Part shown: positions 26,705 through 35,007 of the stretch, in pieces
How the letters are laid out: each line of letters opens with the position of its first letter
Numbering within the stretch: the first letter of the stretch is position 1
DNA from: Algoriphagus sp.
GTDB lineage: Bacteria; Bacteroidota; Bacteroidia; Cytophagales; Cyclobacteriaceae
NCBI GenBank assembly: GCA_029945945.1
Contig: JAQSDM010000012.1
Coordinates: forward strand, 248,001 to 312,000
Reading direction: 5' to 3'
DNA: 64,000 nucleotides
The notes under the pieces: model-generated
Seen by the model: the letters and a program-made list of their open reading frames with translations, nothing else
The model's database searches: none
What the model was told of the DNA's origin: nothing
Program-made: the position numbers and the translations under genes

Positions 26705-26730
26705 ATTTTGCAGTTTGGTTCAGGAATGAA

Positions 26731-26757
26731 AAATACCCTATACTGGGTATTTTTTTT
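26731..26757 (+). terminator. Intrinsic terminator outside the IS21 right end
   Basis: AAATACCC (26731-26738) pairs with GGGTATTT (26745-26752), loop TATACT, then a T-run. It is just outside the element and would block plus-strand transcription leaving the IS towards the next gene. Confidence 0.7.
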
Positions 26758-26868
26758 ATGAGAGCATTGCTTTACTTTGTTTTATTGGTTTACACCAATT
26801 TTTTTTACTTGAATCCAGTCAATCTCAAGAGGAAATACCAAATTTTAAGAATTTCTGAATTAAGTTAC

Positions 26869-29283
26869 ATGCAATCACCAAAAATCAGTTTTCCGATTCT
26901 CAGTTTCATTTTCGTGGTCATACCAAGTCTCTTTTTTTCATCGTGTATGGACGATGGAACTGGTGATGGAAACCAAAGTATCAAAAAGGAGAAAATTTCT
27001 GGTTTTGTCCAAAAAGGCCCGTTTGTTAGGGGAACTTCAATCCTGATGAGCGAACTCAATTCAGAATTAGCTCAGACTGGTAAAGTCTTTACTTCACAGA
27101 TCATCAATGATCAGGGCCTCTTTGAAATTACCAATATTGAACTGAACTCCAGTTTTGTTGAATTTTCCTCATCTGGTTTTTATTTCAATGAAGTAACGGG
27201 AGAGATTTCTTCAGCTCCAATTACCCTGACTTCAATTTCAGACCTTTCAAACAAATCATCCATCAATGTCAATGTGCTCACCCATTTGGAGAAAAAGAGA
27301 GTAGAAAATCTTATAAAGGAAGGGAAATCCTTCAGTGAAGCAAAGAAACAAGCCAAGAATGAGGTGCTGTCGATCTTTTCTATTGTCTTGGATAGCAATT
27401 CTGATTTTGAAGATTATGACATTTCAAAAAATACTGAAGAAGGAGGGATACTTTTGGCAATCTCAATTATCCTTCAGGGAAACCGGAGTGTGGGACAACT
27501 CACCGAATTACTATCTAAAATTCAAAGTGATATTGTTACAGACGGAAAGTTGGATGAGGTTGCTCTATTGAACTCACTCAGAGTTTCCACCTTAGATTTG
27601 AATTTGGCTGATATCCGAAAGAAAATAGAAGCAAGAAACAAGGAATTAAACATTACTTCTTCTTTTCCTGATTTTGAAAAACACATTACCAAATTTTTAT
27701 CCTATAGAAATTACTTATTAGAGGTTGAAATTATTGGTGAAGGAACTGTTGAAGAAAAGATTGTTACAAATCCATCGGGAAAAGAATATCCCTACAAAAC
27801 CGTAGTTCAACTTACGCCTGTTCCAAAAGAAGGATGGGTATTTGAAAGTTGGGGTGGAGATTTAAGTGGCACTGAATCCCCTAAAACAATCACAGTTGAT
27901 AAGGAGAAAAAGGTAACTGTGAAATTCAAAAAAAGGGATTATCTACTTAACATCAATATAGAAGGGGAAGGAACTGTAACTGAAGAAATAATATCCAGTC
28001 CTTCAGGACGAGAATACCCTTTCCAAACGATAGTTAAACTTACTCCAATAGCCAAAGAAGGTTGGGTGTTTGAGAGTTGGGGAGGAGATTTAAGTGGGAC
28101 AGAACCTTCCAAAACCATTACAGTAGATAAAGAAAAGAATGTTACTGTCAAGTTCAAAAGAAAGGATTATACACTCAATATCATCATTGAAGGAGAAGGT
28201 TCTGTAATCGAAGAAATAATATCAAATCCTTCAGGGAGAGAATACCCTTTCCAAACTGGAGTTAAACTTACTCCAGTACCCAAAGCAGGATGGTTTTTTG
28301 AAAGTTGGAGTGGGGATTTGAGTGGAAATGAATCATCAAAAACCATTTCAATGGATAAGGAAAAAACTATAATTATTAGGTTTAGACCTATTTTCAGACT
28401 AGCTGAAAATGGAATTACCTGCATTTGTGAAAATGTAAAACCTGGTGAAAAGGGATTTATCAATGGGATAGAATTTGAGGCGGTTGATAACCAATTACTA
28501 AGAAAGAGAAAAGATGAAGGAAGAGATTTAACAAAATTATGCACTTCATTAGTTACTGATCTAAGTGGGTTGTTTCAGTATTCAGATTTCAATCAACCCA
28601 TTGGAAACTGGGATGTAAGCAATGTTGCAAATATGTCATATACATTTGACAATTCATCTTTTAATCAACCAATTGAGCAATGGGATGTGAGTAACGTTTT
28701 TGAAATGAGGTTGATGTTTAGAAATTCTCAATTCAATCAATCTCTTGAAAATTGGAACGTTAAAAATGTACGTACCATGGAAAGTATGTTTGATAGCACG
28801 AAATTTAATAAACCCATTAGAAGCTGGGATGTAGGTAATGTTCAGAATATGTTCAAAATGTTTAGTAGTAGTCCATTTAATCAGGATATCGGAAGTTGGG
28901 ATGTTGGTAATGTGCAAAATATGGCAGCTATGTTTGATAACACTCCATTTAATCATTCAATAGAAAATTGGGACGTAAGTAATGTAACTAATATGCAGAA
29001 CATGTTTAGTTACTCCCAATTCAACCAACCGATAGGAAATTGGGATGTAAGTAAAGTGACCAATATGTATGGAATGTTTCAAAGTTCTCCATTTAACAAC
29101 TCATTAGGAAATTGGGATGTTAGCAGAGTCTTAGACATGCAAAGAATGTTTTTAAATTCAAAATTCAATGAAAACATATCCTCTTGGTGCGTCTTTATAC
29201 AAAAAATTGAGCCCCTTGAATTTTCCTTAAATTCTCCCCTATCTCCCGAAAACAAACCCAAATGGGGAACTTGCCCTGACTGA
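26869..29283 (+). CDS. Surface lipoprotein with InlB-type B repeats and BspA/DUF285 repeats
   Basis: I choose the ATG at 26869, which gives a lipoprotein signal (lipobox FFSSC) in an 804-residue protein; an earlier in-frame ATG at 26758 follows a terminator directly. After an N-terminal domain of about 250 residues (starting near SGFVQKGPFVRGTSILMSEL) come three 76-residue B-type repeats (about residues 281-505; each with P(S)G(K/R)EYP, LTP and ESWGGDLSG). The C-terminal 230 residues hold about eight DUF285/BspA units of the type FNQPIGNWDVSNVTNM. This build suggests surface adhesion or binding; partner unknown. Confidence 0.85.
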   Translation: MQSPKISFPILSFIFVVIPSLFFSSCMDDGTGDGNQSIKKEKISGFVQKGPFVRGTSILMSELNSELAQTGKVFTSQIINDQGLFEITNIELNSSFVEFSSSGFYFNEVTGEISSAPITLTSISDLSNKSSINVNVLTHLEKKRVENLIKEGKSFSEAKKQAKNEVLSIFSIVLDSNSDFEDYDISKNTEEGGILLAISIILQGNRSVGQLTELLSKIQSDIVTDGKLDEVALLNSLRVSTLDLNLADIRKKIEARNKELNITSSFPDFEKHITKFLSYRNYLLEVEIIGEGTVEEKIVTNPSGKEYPYKTVVQLTPVPKEGWVFESWGGDLSGTESPKTITVDKEKKVTVKFKKRDYLLNINIEGEGTVTEEIISSPSGREYPFQTIVKLTPIAKEGWVFESWGGDLSGTEPSKTITVDKEKNVTVKFKRKDYTLNIIIEGEGSVIEEIISNPSGREYPFQTGVKLTPVPKAGWFFESWSGDLSGNESSKTISMDKEKTIIIRFRPIFRLAENGITCICENVKPGEKGFINGIEFEAVDNQLLRKRKDEGRDLTKLCTSLVTDLSGLFQYSDFNQPIGNWDVSNVANMSYTFDNSSFNQPIEQWDVSNVFEMRLMFRNSQFNQSLENWNVKNVRTMESMFDSTKFNKPIRSWDVGNVQNMFKMFSSSPFNQDIGSWDVGNVQNMAAMFDNTPFNHSIENWDVSNVTNMQNMFSYSQFNQPIGNWDVSKVTNMYGMFQSSPFNNSLGNWDVSRVLDMQRMFLNSKFNENISSWCVFIQKIEPLEFSLNSPLSPENKPKWGTCPD
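27711..28390 (+). repeat. Three tandem 228-base coding repeats
   Basis: The DNA units starting near 27711, 27939 and 28167 encode the three B-type repeats. Copies 2 and 3 are closer to each other (shared TATCnn(A/T)CCTTCAGG and ACCCTTTCCAAAC words), suggesting a recent duplication. Confidence 0.75.
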
Positions 29284-29294
29284 TAGCTTGTCAC

Positions 29295-29325
29295 AAACCA
29301 TCTCACCCAATAGAGGTGGTTTTTC
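29295..29325 (+). terminator. Intrinsic terminator after the BspA-like gene
   Basis: AAACCATCTC (29295-29304) pairs with GAGGTGGTTT (29313-29322, one G-T pair) around an 8-base loop, followed by T residues. Confidence 0.8.
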
Positions 29326-29374
29326 ATTTTCACTTCAAAATGTGACGATCTACGTGCCCTAATTCGTCAAATCC

Positions 29375-29398
29375 ACTGCAAGGTTTACTGCAAGGTTG
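29375..29398. repeat. 12-base tandem direct repeat
   Basis: ACTGCAAGGTTT is followed directly by ACTGCAAGGTTG, about 60 bases from the tRNA-Arg 3' end. Meaning unknown. Confidence 0.5.
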
Positions 29399-29458
29399 GG
29401 GTTATGACACAAAAAAAGGGATGAATAACACCCCTTAAGTTGTTGAAAATCAAATCAG

Positions 29459-29530
29459 TAGTCCCGACGGGAATCGAACCCATATCTAAAGTTTAGGAAA
29501 CTTCTATTCTATCCATTGAACTACGGGACC
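29459..29530 (-). tRNA. tRNA-Arg (anticodon CCT)
   Basis: On the minus strand the gene starts GGTCCCG and ends CGGGACT plus discriminator A, giving a 7-bp acceptor stem (one G-T pair). The anticodon arm is GAAGT-TTCCTAA-ACTTT with CCT, reading AGG, and the T arm contains GGTTCGATTCC. CCA is not encoded. It borders the accessory region on its 3' side. Confidence 0.93.
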
Positions 29531-29752
29531 ATTTTACTTACACTGTAAAAGTACTATCCACAAATTAACCCTAATGGATTCTATCAGACAAATAATCTTT
29601 TGAAATCATTCCTTTTTCCTTCCATTTCAAAATTCACCCTTCATTGAAAAATCAGGATTCAAAGGTTTTTCGATATTTTGGGAAATTGTTCGTAACGGGC
29701 AGTTTCCTGCAAAAAGTATCCATTCCTCAACTGAAATTTACTCCAACCCAAC

Positions 29753-30601
29753 ATGAAAAAAACATTTCTACTCCTTGTTTGCCTGATATTTTCATTTGGA
29801 TTTGCTCCGAAGTCCCTGACTTGGGTAGCCATCGGAGATTCCATTACTTACCTGAATGATCATCCTGATGAAACAGGTAACCGAATAAGCAAAGGATACT
29901 TGACCATGGTGACCGATAAATTCCCCAATATCAAAGTGGCCAATAAGGGATATAATGGCTGGACAGGTGTAAAAATTGCCACTGAATTTGACAAGCTCTC
30001 TATTCCAAAGGCAGACGTCTACAGCATTTTTTTGGGAACCAATGATTGGTGGGGAGGTAAGTCACTGGGAACGATGGAAGATTATCAAAATAATACCGGC
30101 ACATCCACGGTTTATGGAGCTTTCAGAGTCATCATCAATAACCTTCGCAGTCTGAATGATGAGGCAGAGATTATTCTGATTACACCTATGCAGCGGGTGG
30201 ATTTTGTTTACATCAATGATTTTAAAAACAACGCCTATGGTTCTTACCGCGAAAAAAATGGGCAAAATCTGGAGCAGTTTGCAAATGCGATTGTTGCAAT
30301 TGCCAAAGCTGATAATTTTCGGGTAATTGATTTATACCATAAAAAGGGAATGGAACATGCCAGTTTGGTGAAGTTTAAGCGATTGAAAGATCCGGGCACA
30401 GGCGAATACAAGAAATTTAAATACCCGGACTTCATAGATGTGCCCTTTGACCCTGCGACGGATGAATACCCTTATCCTGAAAAATCCATCAACGTCACTT
30501 ATGACGGCCTTCATCCTTCGGACAAAGGCTATCGATTGATATCTAAAGAGTTATTCCCGATTTTTAAAGAAATTAATAAGGAAACACAGGCCTCGCAGTA
30601 A
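29753..30601 (+). CDS. Exported SGNH/GDSL hydrolase
   Basis: The 282-residue protein has a signal peptide ([18 protein letters not shown]) and the SGNH blocks: GDS with Ser30 ([10 protein letters not shown]), Gly in NKGYNGWTG, Asn in [10 protein letters not shown] and the catalytic Asp251/His254 in [11 protein letters not shown]. It is probably a carbohydrate esterase or lipase in the periplasm or outside. Alone between tRNA-Arg and the rpsP operon. Confidence 0.9.
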   Translation: MKKTFLLLVCLIFSFGFAPKSLTWVAIGDSITYLNDHPDETGNRISKGYLTMVTDKFPNIKVANKGYNGWTGVKIATEFDKLSIPKADVYSIFLGTNDWWGGKSLGTMEDYQNNTGTSTVYGAFRVIINNLRSLNDEAEIILITPMQRVDFVYINDFKNNAYGSYREKNGQNLEQFANAIVAIAKADNFRVIDLYHKKGMEHASLVKFKRLKDPGTGEYKKFKYPDFIDVPFDPATDEYPYPEKSINVTYDGLHPSDKGYRLISKELFPIFKEINKETQASQ

Positions 30602-30622
30602 GACAAATATTCCTCGGGCAAG

Positions 30623-30654
30623 TTGTGGTTTATCAAGGATTTACCCTATATTTG
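30623..30654 (+). promoter_or_regulatory. Bacteroidetes-type promoter of the rpsP operon
   Basis: TTG (30623-30625) is separated by 21 bases from TATATTTG (30647-30654), an exact match to the Bacteroidetes TTG / TAnnTTTG sigma-ABfr consensus. Transcription would start near 30661 and include a leader hairpin. Confidence 0.78.
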
Positions 30655-30667
30655 CACTCCAAAATTA

Positions 30668-30686
30668 GGATGGACGGGTTCCATCC
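30668..30686 (+). promoter_or_regulatory. Leader hairpin upstream of rpsP
   Basis: A perfect 7-bp stem, GGATGGA (30668-30674) and TCCATCC (30680-30686), with loop CGGGT lies in the predicted 5' leader, 22 bases before the S16 start codon. It has no T-run, so it is not a terminator; a binding site for a ribosomal protein is possible. Confidence 0.45.
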
Positions 30687-30708
30687 ACTAACTAAATACA
30701 TCAAATTT

Positions 30709-31299
30709 ATGTCAGTAAAAATCAGATTAGCACGTCGCGGTAGAAAGAAAATGGCTATCTACGATGTGGTTGTAGCTGATGCTAGAGCTCCACGTGATGG
30801 ACGCTTCATCGAAAAGATCGGGTCTTACAACCCAAACACAAATCCCGCTTCCATCAACATCAACAATGAGCGCGCTCTTAAATGGTTGTTGAACGGAGCT
30901 CAGCCTACCGATACCGTGAAAGCTATGCTTTCCTACAGAGGTATCATGCTGAAAAAACACCTTCAAATCGGTGTATTGAAAGGCGCAATCGATCAGGCAA
31001 CTGCTGATGCTAAGTTTGAAGCATGGTTAGCTGATAAAGATTCGAAAATCGCTGGTAAAGTTGACACCATTTCTAAAGCTAAAACTGACGCTCGTCAGAA
31101 AGCTCAGGATGCTGAAACTGCTAAAAACCAAGCGAGAGTTGACGCTATCAAAGCAAGAGAAGATGAGCAAAAAGCAATGTTAGCTGCTGCTGAAGCTGCA
31201 AACAGACCTGCTCCTGCTGTTGCTGCAGTCGAAGCTACTGAAGAAGCTGCACCTGAAGTAGCTCCTGAGGCATCTGCCGAAGGCGAAGCTGAAGCATAA
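30709..31299 (+). CDS. rpsP: 30S ribosomal protein S16
   Basis: Starting at the ATG at 30709 gives [20 protein letters not shown], the conserved S16 start; upstream codons are in the leader. The S16 core (about 80 residues, with GSYNPNTNP and [16 protein letters not shown]) is followed by a long charged and Ala/Glu-rich extension (about 110 residues), common in Bacteroidetes. S16 is an early assembly protein of the small subunit. It is first in rpsP-rimM-trmD-rplS. Confidence 0.96.
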   Translation: MSVKIRLARRGRKKMAIYDVVVADARAPRDGRFIEKIGSYNPNTNPASININNERALKWLLNGAQPTDTVKAMLSYRGIMLKKHLQIGVLKGAIDQATADAKFEAWLADKDSKIAGKVDTISKAKTDARQKAQDAETAKNQARVDAIKAREDEQKAMLAAAEAANRPAPAVAAVEATEEAAPEVAPEASAEGEAEA

Positions 31300-31312
31300 T
31301 ATATAAGTCCGC

Positions 31313-31843
31313 ATGAACAAAGACCAATGCTTTCAATTAGGCTACGTGGGCAAAGTTCATGGACTTCGTGGAGAAGTAATGGTGACTTTAGATGTGGATT
31401 ATCCTGAGGATTACGAAGATCTAAAGCATGTTTTCCTTGAGCAAAAATCCCGGCTTGTGCCGTTTTTCCTGGAGCATTTTGTGCTCCAACCCGGAAATAA
31501 AGCACTTGCAAAATTCGAGGATCTCAACTCAATCGAGCAGGTAGAATCACTGGTAGGATCGGCAGTTTATCTTCCACTTACCGCACTGCCCGAACTGGAA
31601 GAAGGCCAGTTTTATTTCCATGATTTGATTGGATTTGAGGTCTTTGACGAGACCAAAGGGCTAATCGGACCAATCCAGATTGTTTACGATCTGGAAACAC
31701 AGGATCTCCTGGGGGTTACTCATAAAGGGAAAGAAATTCTGATTCCAATTCAGGATGAAATCATTCTCAAAGTGGACAAGGCAGCTAAAAAAGTTTTCTG
31801 CCGATTACCCGAAGGTTTACTTGAAATCTATCTGGAAGACTAA
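31313..31843 (+). CDS. rimM: Ribosome maturation factor RimM
   Basis: The 176-residue protein has the RimM N-terminal beta-barrel (FQLGYVGKVHGLRGEVMVTL), the linker GSAVYLPL, and the PRC-barrel (YFHDLIGFEVFDETKGLIG, then EILIPIQDEIILKVD). RimM helps 16S rRNA maturation and binds S19 in the 30S head. It lies 13 bases after rpsP and 3 before trmD. Confidence 0.95.
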   Translation: MNKDQCFQLGYVGKVHGLRGEVMVTLDVDYPEDYEDLKHVFLEQKSRLVPFFLEHFVLQPGNKALAKFEDLNSIEQVESLVGSAVYLPLTALPELEEGQFYFHDLIGFEVFDETKGLIGPIQIVYDLETQDLLGVTHKGKEILIPIQDEIILKVDKAAKKVFCRLPEGLLEIYLED

Positions 31844-31846
31844 TCC

Positions 31847-32563
31847 ATGCACATTGATATTATCTCTGTGGTGCCGGGGTTGCTGGAAGGACCATTTTCT
31901 CATTCTATTCTGAAAAGAGCAGAAGAAAAAGGAATCGCCACCATTCGCGTCATCAATCTCAGAGATTATTCAACAAGCAAACAAAAGCAAGTCGACGATT
32001 ATGCTTTTGGAGGAGGAGCCGGAATGGTCATGATGATCGAGCCAATAGCCCGATGCATTGAGGCACTTCAGAAGGAACGCACGTACGATGAAATCATCTA
32101 CATGACCCCTGATGGAGAAACCTTTGACCAATCCATGGCAAATATGCTTTCGCTCAGCCAAAACCTGTTGATCCTTTGCGGTCATTATAAGGGAGTGGAC
32201 GAGCGAGTGAGGGAGAGGTATATCACCAAAGAAATTAGCATTGGTGATTTTGTTCTTTCCGGTGGTGAATTGGCAGCAGCTGTAGTGGCTGACGCTATTA
32301 TTCGCCTGATCCCGGGAGTACTGAATGACGAATCCTCAGCATTGACCGACTCATTCCAGGATGGACTGCTTGCACCGCCGGTGTATACTCGCCCCGCAGA
32401 ATACGAGGGGATGAAAGTACCGGAGATATTGCTCTCAGGCCACGAAGCCAAGATAGACGATTGGAGATTTGAAGCATCGGTTCGCAGAACCCGCGAAAGA
32501 AGACCTGACTTGCTAAGCAAGCAGGGTAGCGGAAAAGGCGATTTAGAATCGAATAAGAAGTAA
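31847..32563 (+). CDS. trmD: tRNA (guanine-N1)-methyltransferase TrmD
   Basis: The 238-residue SPOUT methyltransferase has the start [34 protein letters not shown], the trefoil-knot segment [12 protein letters not shown] and [14 protein letters not shown]. It methylates G37 of tRNAs reading CNN codons. The end is charged. Position after rimM in the classic operon confirms it. Confidence 0.97.
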   Translation: MHIDIISVVPGLLEGPFSHSILKRAEEKGIATIRVINLRDYSTSKQKQVDDYAFGGGAGMVMMIEPIARCIEALQKERTYDEIIYMTPDGETFDQSMANMLSLSQNLLILCGHYKGVDERVRERYITKEISIGDFVLSGGELAAAVVADAIIRLIPGVLNDESSALTDSFQDGLLAPPVYTRPAEYEGMKVPEILLSGHEAKIDDWRFEASVRRTRERRPDLLSKQGSGKGDLESNKK

Positions 32564-32612
32564 TTATATAAGCCACGCGTTGGCAAACGGCGAAAGCATA
32601 AAAAATAAAGCT

Positions 32613-32978
32613 ATGAGCGATTTAATGAAAATAGTAGAAGCGGAATACAGCGAAGCAAGAGCTAAATTCCCTTCATTCAAAGCTGGTGACACCATCAACG
32701 TACACGTACGTATTAAAGAAGGTGCCAAGGAGCGTATCCAGCAGTTCCAGGGAACTGTAATTCAGCGTAGAAACCCGAACTCCAATGGTGAAACATTCAC
32801 TGTAAGAAAAATCTCTAACGGAATCGGTGTAGAAAGAATCTTCCCAATCATCTCTCCTGCTATCGAGCAAATCGATCTGTTGAGACAAGGAAAAGTAAGA
32901 AGAGCTCGTTTGTTCTACCTAAGAGGTCGTCAGGGAAAAGCTGCACGTATCAAGGAGAAAATCAGAGCAAGACACTAA
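32613..32978 (+). CDS. rplS: 50S ribosomal protein L19
   Basis: The ATG at 32613 gives [20 protein letters not shown] and a 121-residue L19, the normal size; a TTG further upstream would add an unconserved extension. Motifs: [51 protein letters not shown] and the basic tail [21 protein letters not shown]19 lies at the 30S-50S interface. Last gene of the rpsP operon, with a terminator following. Confidence 0.96.
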   Translation: MSDLMKIVEAEYSEARAKFPSFKAGDTINVHVRIKEGAKERIQQFQGTVIQRRNPNSNGETFTVRKISNGIGVERIFPIISPAIEQIDLLRQGKVRRARLFYLRGRQGKAARIKEKIRARH

Positions 32979-32992
32979 GAAGTCTTCTTCTC

Positions 32993-33027
32993 AAAAAAAA
33001 GGAACTCAGCAATGGGTTCCTTTTTTC
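32993..33027 (+). terminator. Intrinsic terminator of the rpsP operon
   Basis: An A-run and GGAAC (33001-33005) face GTTCC (33016-33020) and a T-run, with the A/T tracts extending the stem. Confidence 0.8.
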
Positions 33028-33139
33028 ATTTCTATCATTAAACAGGCGATTCAGTGGTTTTACTTATCTTTACACCCTGATCAAAAAATCAAACCAAGCC
33101 CTGCAAATCGAGGTTTTCAGGACATTGAAATAGATATCC

Positions 33140-34678
33140 ATGAGTAGAGAAGTTCGAGTAAGATTTGCTCCGTCCCCAACAGGAGCTTTGCATATTGGAG
33201 GTGTTCGCACGGCCCTTTACAACTATCTTTTTGCAAAAAAAATGGGGGGAAAATTTCTCCTGAGAATAGAAGATACAGATCAAAATCGATTCGTACCTGG
33301 CGCAGAAGAGTACATCAGAGAATCACTGGAGTGGTTGGGTATTTCCCCCGAGGAAAGTCCCTGGAATCCTGGTGATTGCGGACCGTATCGTCAGTCTGAG
33401 CGTAAGCCCATGTACATGCAATATGCGCTTGACCTGATAAAAAATGGTCATGCTTATTATGCGTTTGACACTCCAGAAGAACTTGATGCAATGCGGGATC
33501 GATTGACTGCAGCTCGAGTGGTTTCACCTCAATATGACAGCATTACCCGGACTCAGATGAGAAACTCCCTCACTCTTCCTGAGGATGAGGTAAAACAACT
33601 GCTGGAGTCTGGTGCGCACTATGTCATCAGAATTAAAATTCCCCGAAAAGAGGAAGTTCGTCTCCACGACATGATCCGTGGCTGGGTGATGGTTCACTCT
33701 TCTACCCTCGACGACAAAGTACTGATGAAGTCAGATGGCATGCCGACTTACCACTTGGCAAACATTGTGGACGATCATTTGATGAGAATCACGCACGTCA
33801 TTCGCGGTGAAGAATGGCTTCCTTCTGCCCCGCTTCACGTATTGCTTTACAGATATTTAGGATGGGAAGATACCATGCCTGAGTTTGCCCACTTGCCTCT
33901 TTTGCTGAAGCCTGACGGAAACGGAAAGCTCTCCAAGCGCGATGGCGATAAGTTGGGATTCCCTGTTTTCCCCATCAATTGGACTGACCCTACTACCGGG
34001 GAAACTGCCTCAGGTTTCCGCGAGCAAGGATATTTGCCAGACGCATTCCTGAACTTCCTTGCTTTTCTGGGTTGGAATCCAGGCGATCACAGAGAAATTT
34101 TCTCGTTGGAAGAAATGGTTGAAGCCTTCTCTATCGAGCGTATCGGCAAGTCAGGAACTCAGTTTGATATAGCCAAAGCCAAATGGTACAACGAGCAATA
34201 TTTGAGAGCCAAATCGAATACCGAGCTGGCAGGATTTGTAATCGCTGATGCAGCTGCTGAAGGCTTTGAAATCAGGCACGAAAAAGCAGAAGCGATCGTC
34301 GCTTTTATAAAGGAAAGGGTAACTTTCACAGCTGACCTCTGGAGAGAAAGTAAATTCATGATCATCGCTCCGACAAGTTTTGACGCAGAAACTGCTTCCA
34401 AAAAATGGAGCTCAGATGCGGTGAAAGTGCTTACCAATTATGCAAATTCTATCACAGGATTCACCGGAACTTACGATGCCGTCACCGCGAAATCGATGTT
34501 GGAAGCCTCTGCAGAAGCTGAAGGGATCAAGTTGGGAAAAACGATGCAAGCGGTAAGATTAGCTATTACTGGCATGGGAGTTGGGCCTGATTTGATGGAA
34601 GTGTTTGCTATTTTGGGTGCCAAAGAAGTAGCTTCAAGAATTGAGTTTGCATTGGCTACCTTAGAGGTAGTCGGTTAA
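33140..34678 (+). CDS. gltX: Glutamyl-tRNA synthetase
   Basis: The 512-residue class I synthetase shows the HIGH motif in SPTGALHIGGVRTALYNYLF, the RIEDTDQNR loop, HVIRGEEWLPSAPLH and the KMSKS-equivalent GKLSKRDGDKLGFPVFP. It attaches Glu to tRNA-Glu. The short insertion after KLSKR is a Bacteroidetes feature. A possible promoter element TATCTTTA lies at about 33066-33073. A small conserved gene follows 10 bases later. Confidence 0.97.
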   Translation: MSREVRVRFAPSPTGALHIGGVRTALYNYLFAKKMGGKFLLRIEDTDQNRFVPGAEEYIRESLEWLGISPEESPWNPGDCGPYRQSERKPMYMQYALDLIKNGHAYYAFDTPEELDAMRDRLTAARVVSPQYDSITRTQMRNSLTLPEDEVKQLLESGAHYVIRIKIPRKEEVRLHDMIRGWVMVHSSTLDDKVLMKSDGMPTYHLANIVDDHLMRITHVIRGEEWLPSAPLHVLLYRYLGWEDTMPEFAHLPLLLKPDGNGKLSKRDGDKLGFPVFPINWTDPTTGETASGFREQGYLPDAFLNFLAFLGWNPGDHREIFSLEEMVEAFSIERIGKSGTQFDIAKAKWYNEQYLRAKSNTELAGFVIADAAAEGFEIRHEKAEAIVAFIKERVTFTADLWRESKFMIIAPTSFDAETASKKWSSDAVKVLTNYANSITGFTGTYDAVTAKSMLEASAEAEGIKLGKTMQAVRLAITGMGVGPDLMEVFAILGAKEVASRIEFALATLEVVG

Positions 34679-34688
34679 CAATACAGCC

Positions 34689-34889
34689 ATGGCAAAGAAG
34701 AAAAAGAAAGAAGAAGACCCTAAGGTTCACGAAGAACTGAAAGGGTTCAAAATGGAAATCAATTCCTTCGGGGAAATTTCCTCCTCATTTTCGATCGACA
34801 AAATCAACGAATTCCTCAATAAAAATGTGGAAGACAAAAAATTGAAAGATCGCGAGGGCATGAAATCTGATGATGAAAAGGATAGCTGA
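34689..34889 (+). CDS. Small charged protein downstream of gltX
   Basis: The 66-residue protein has a Lys-rich start (MAKKKKKEEDPKVHEELKGF), a central EINSFGEISSSFSIDKINEF segment and an acidic/basic tail. It is 10 bases after gltX and before a terminator. I believe similar genes occur after gltX in relatives, but I know no function. Confidence 0.7.
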   Translation: MAKKKKKEEDPKVHEELKGFKMEINSFGEISSSFSIDKINEFLNKNVEDKKLKDREGMKSDDEKDS

Positions 34890-34927
34890 ACCTGATTTTA
34901 AATTCCGTCAAAATTGACTTGCTGAAC

Positions 34928-34953
34928 AAAAGCTCCTTTTCGGAGCTTTTTTC
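34928..34953 (+). terminator. Intrinsic terminator of the gltX unit
   Basis: AAAAGCTCC and GGAGCTTTTTT form a 9-bp stem with loop TTTTC, followed by T residues. Confidence 0.9.
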
Positions 34954-35007
34954 ATAAACTACAACTTGAATTTTTCGTATTTGAACACAACTCGAAAAGA
35001 CCCATTA

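Larger units (their letters stand above)
24151..26712 (-). mobile_element. IS21-family insertion sequence
   Basis: The element is 2,562 bases long, with istA and a defective istB on the minus strand. Its ends are 26-base inverted repeats with five mismatches, both beginning TGCA and ending AAATTGACCCCC (24151-24176 and the complement of 26687-26712). No target duplication is visible at the junctions (GTAAGG left, GTTTGG right), so flanks may have changed or the insertion is old. Confidence 0.9.

Noticed and set aside
26758..26868. Upstream ATG at 26758 as start of the BspA-like gene
   Set aside because: It lies directly on a terminator's T-run and would bury the lipoprotein signal peptide that begins at 26869.
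29375..29398. 12-base tandem repeat near tRNA-Arg as an integrase attachment site
   Set aside because: It does not match the tRNA 3' end and no second copy is seen at the other edge of the accessory zone.
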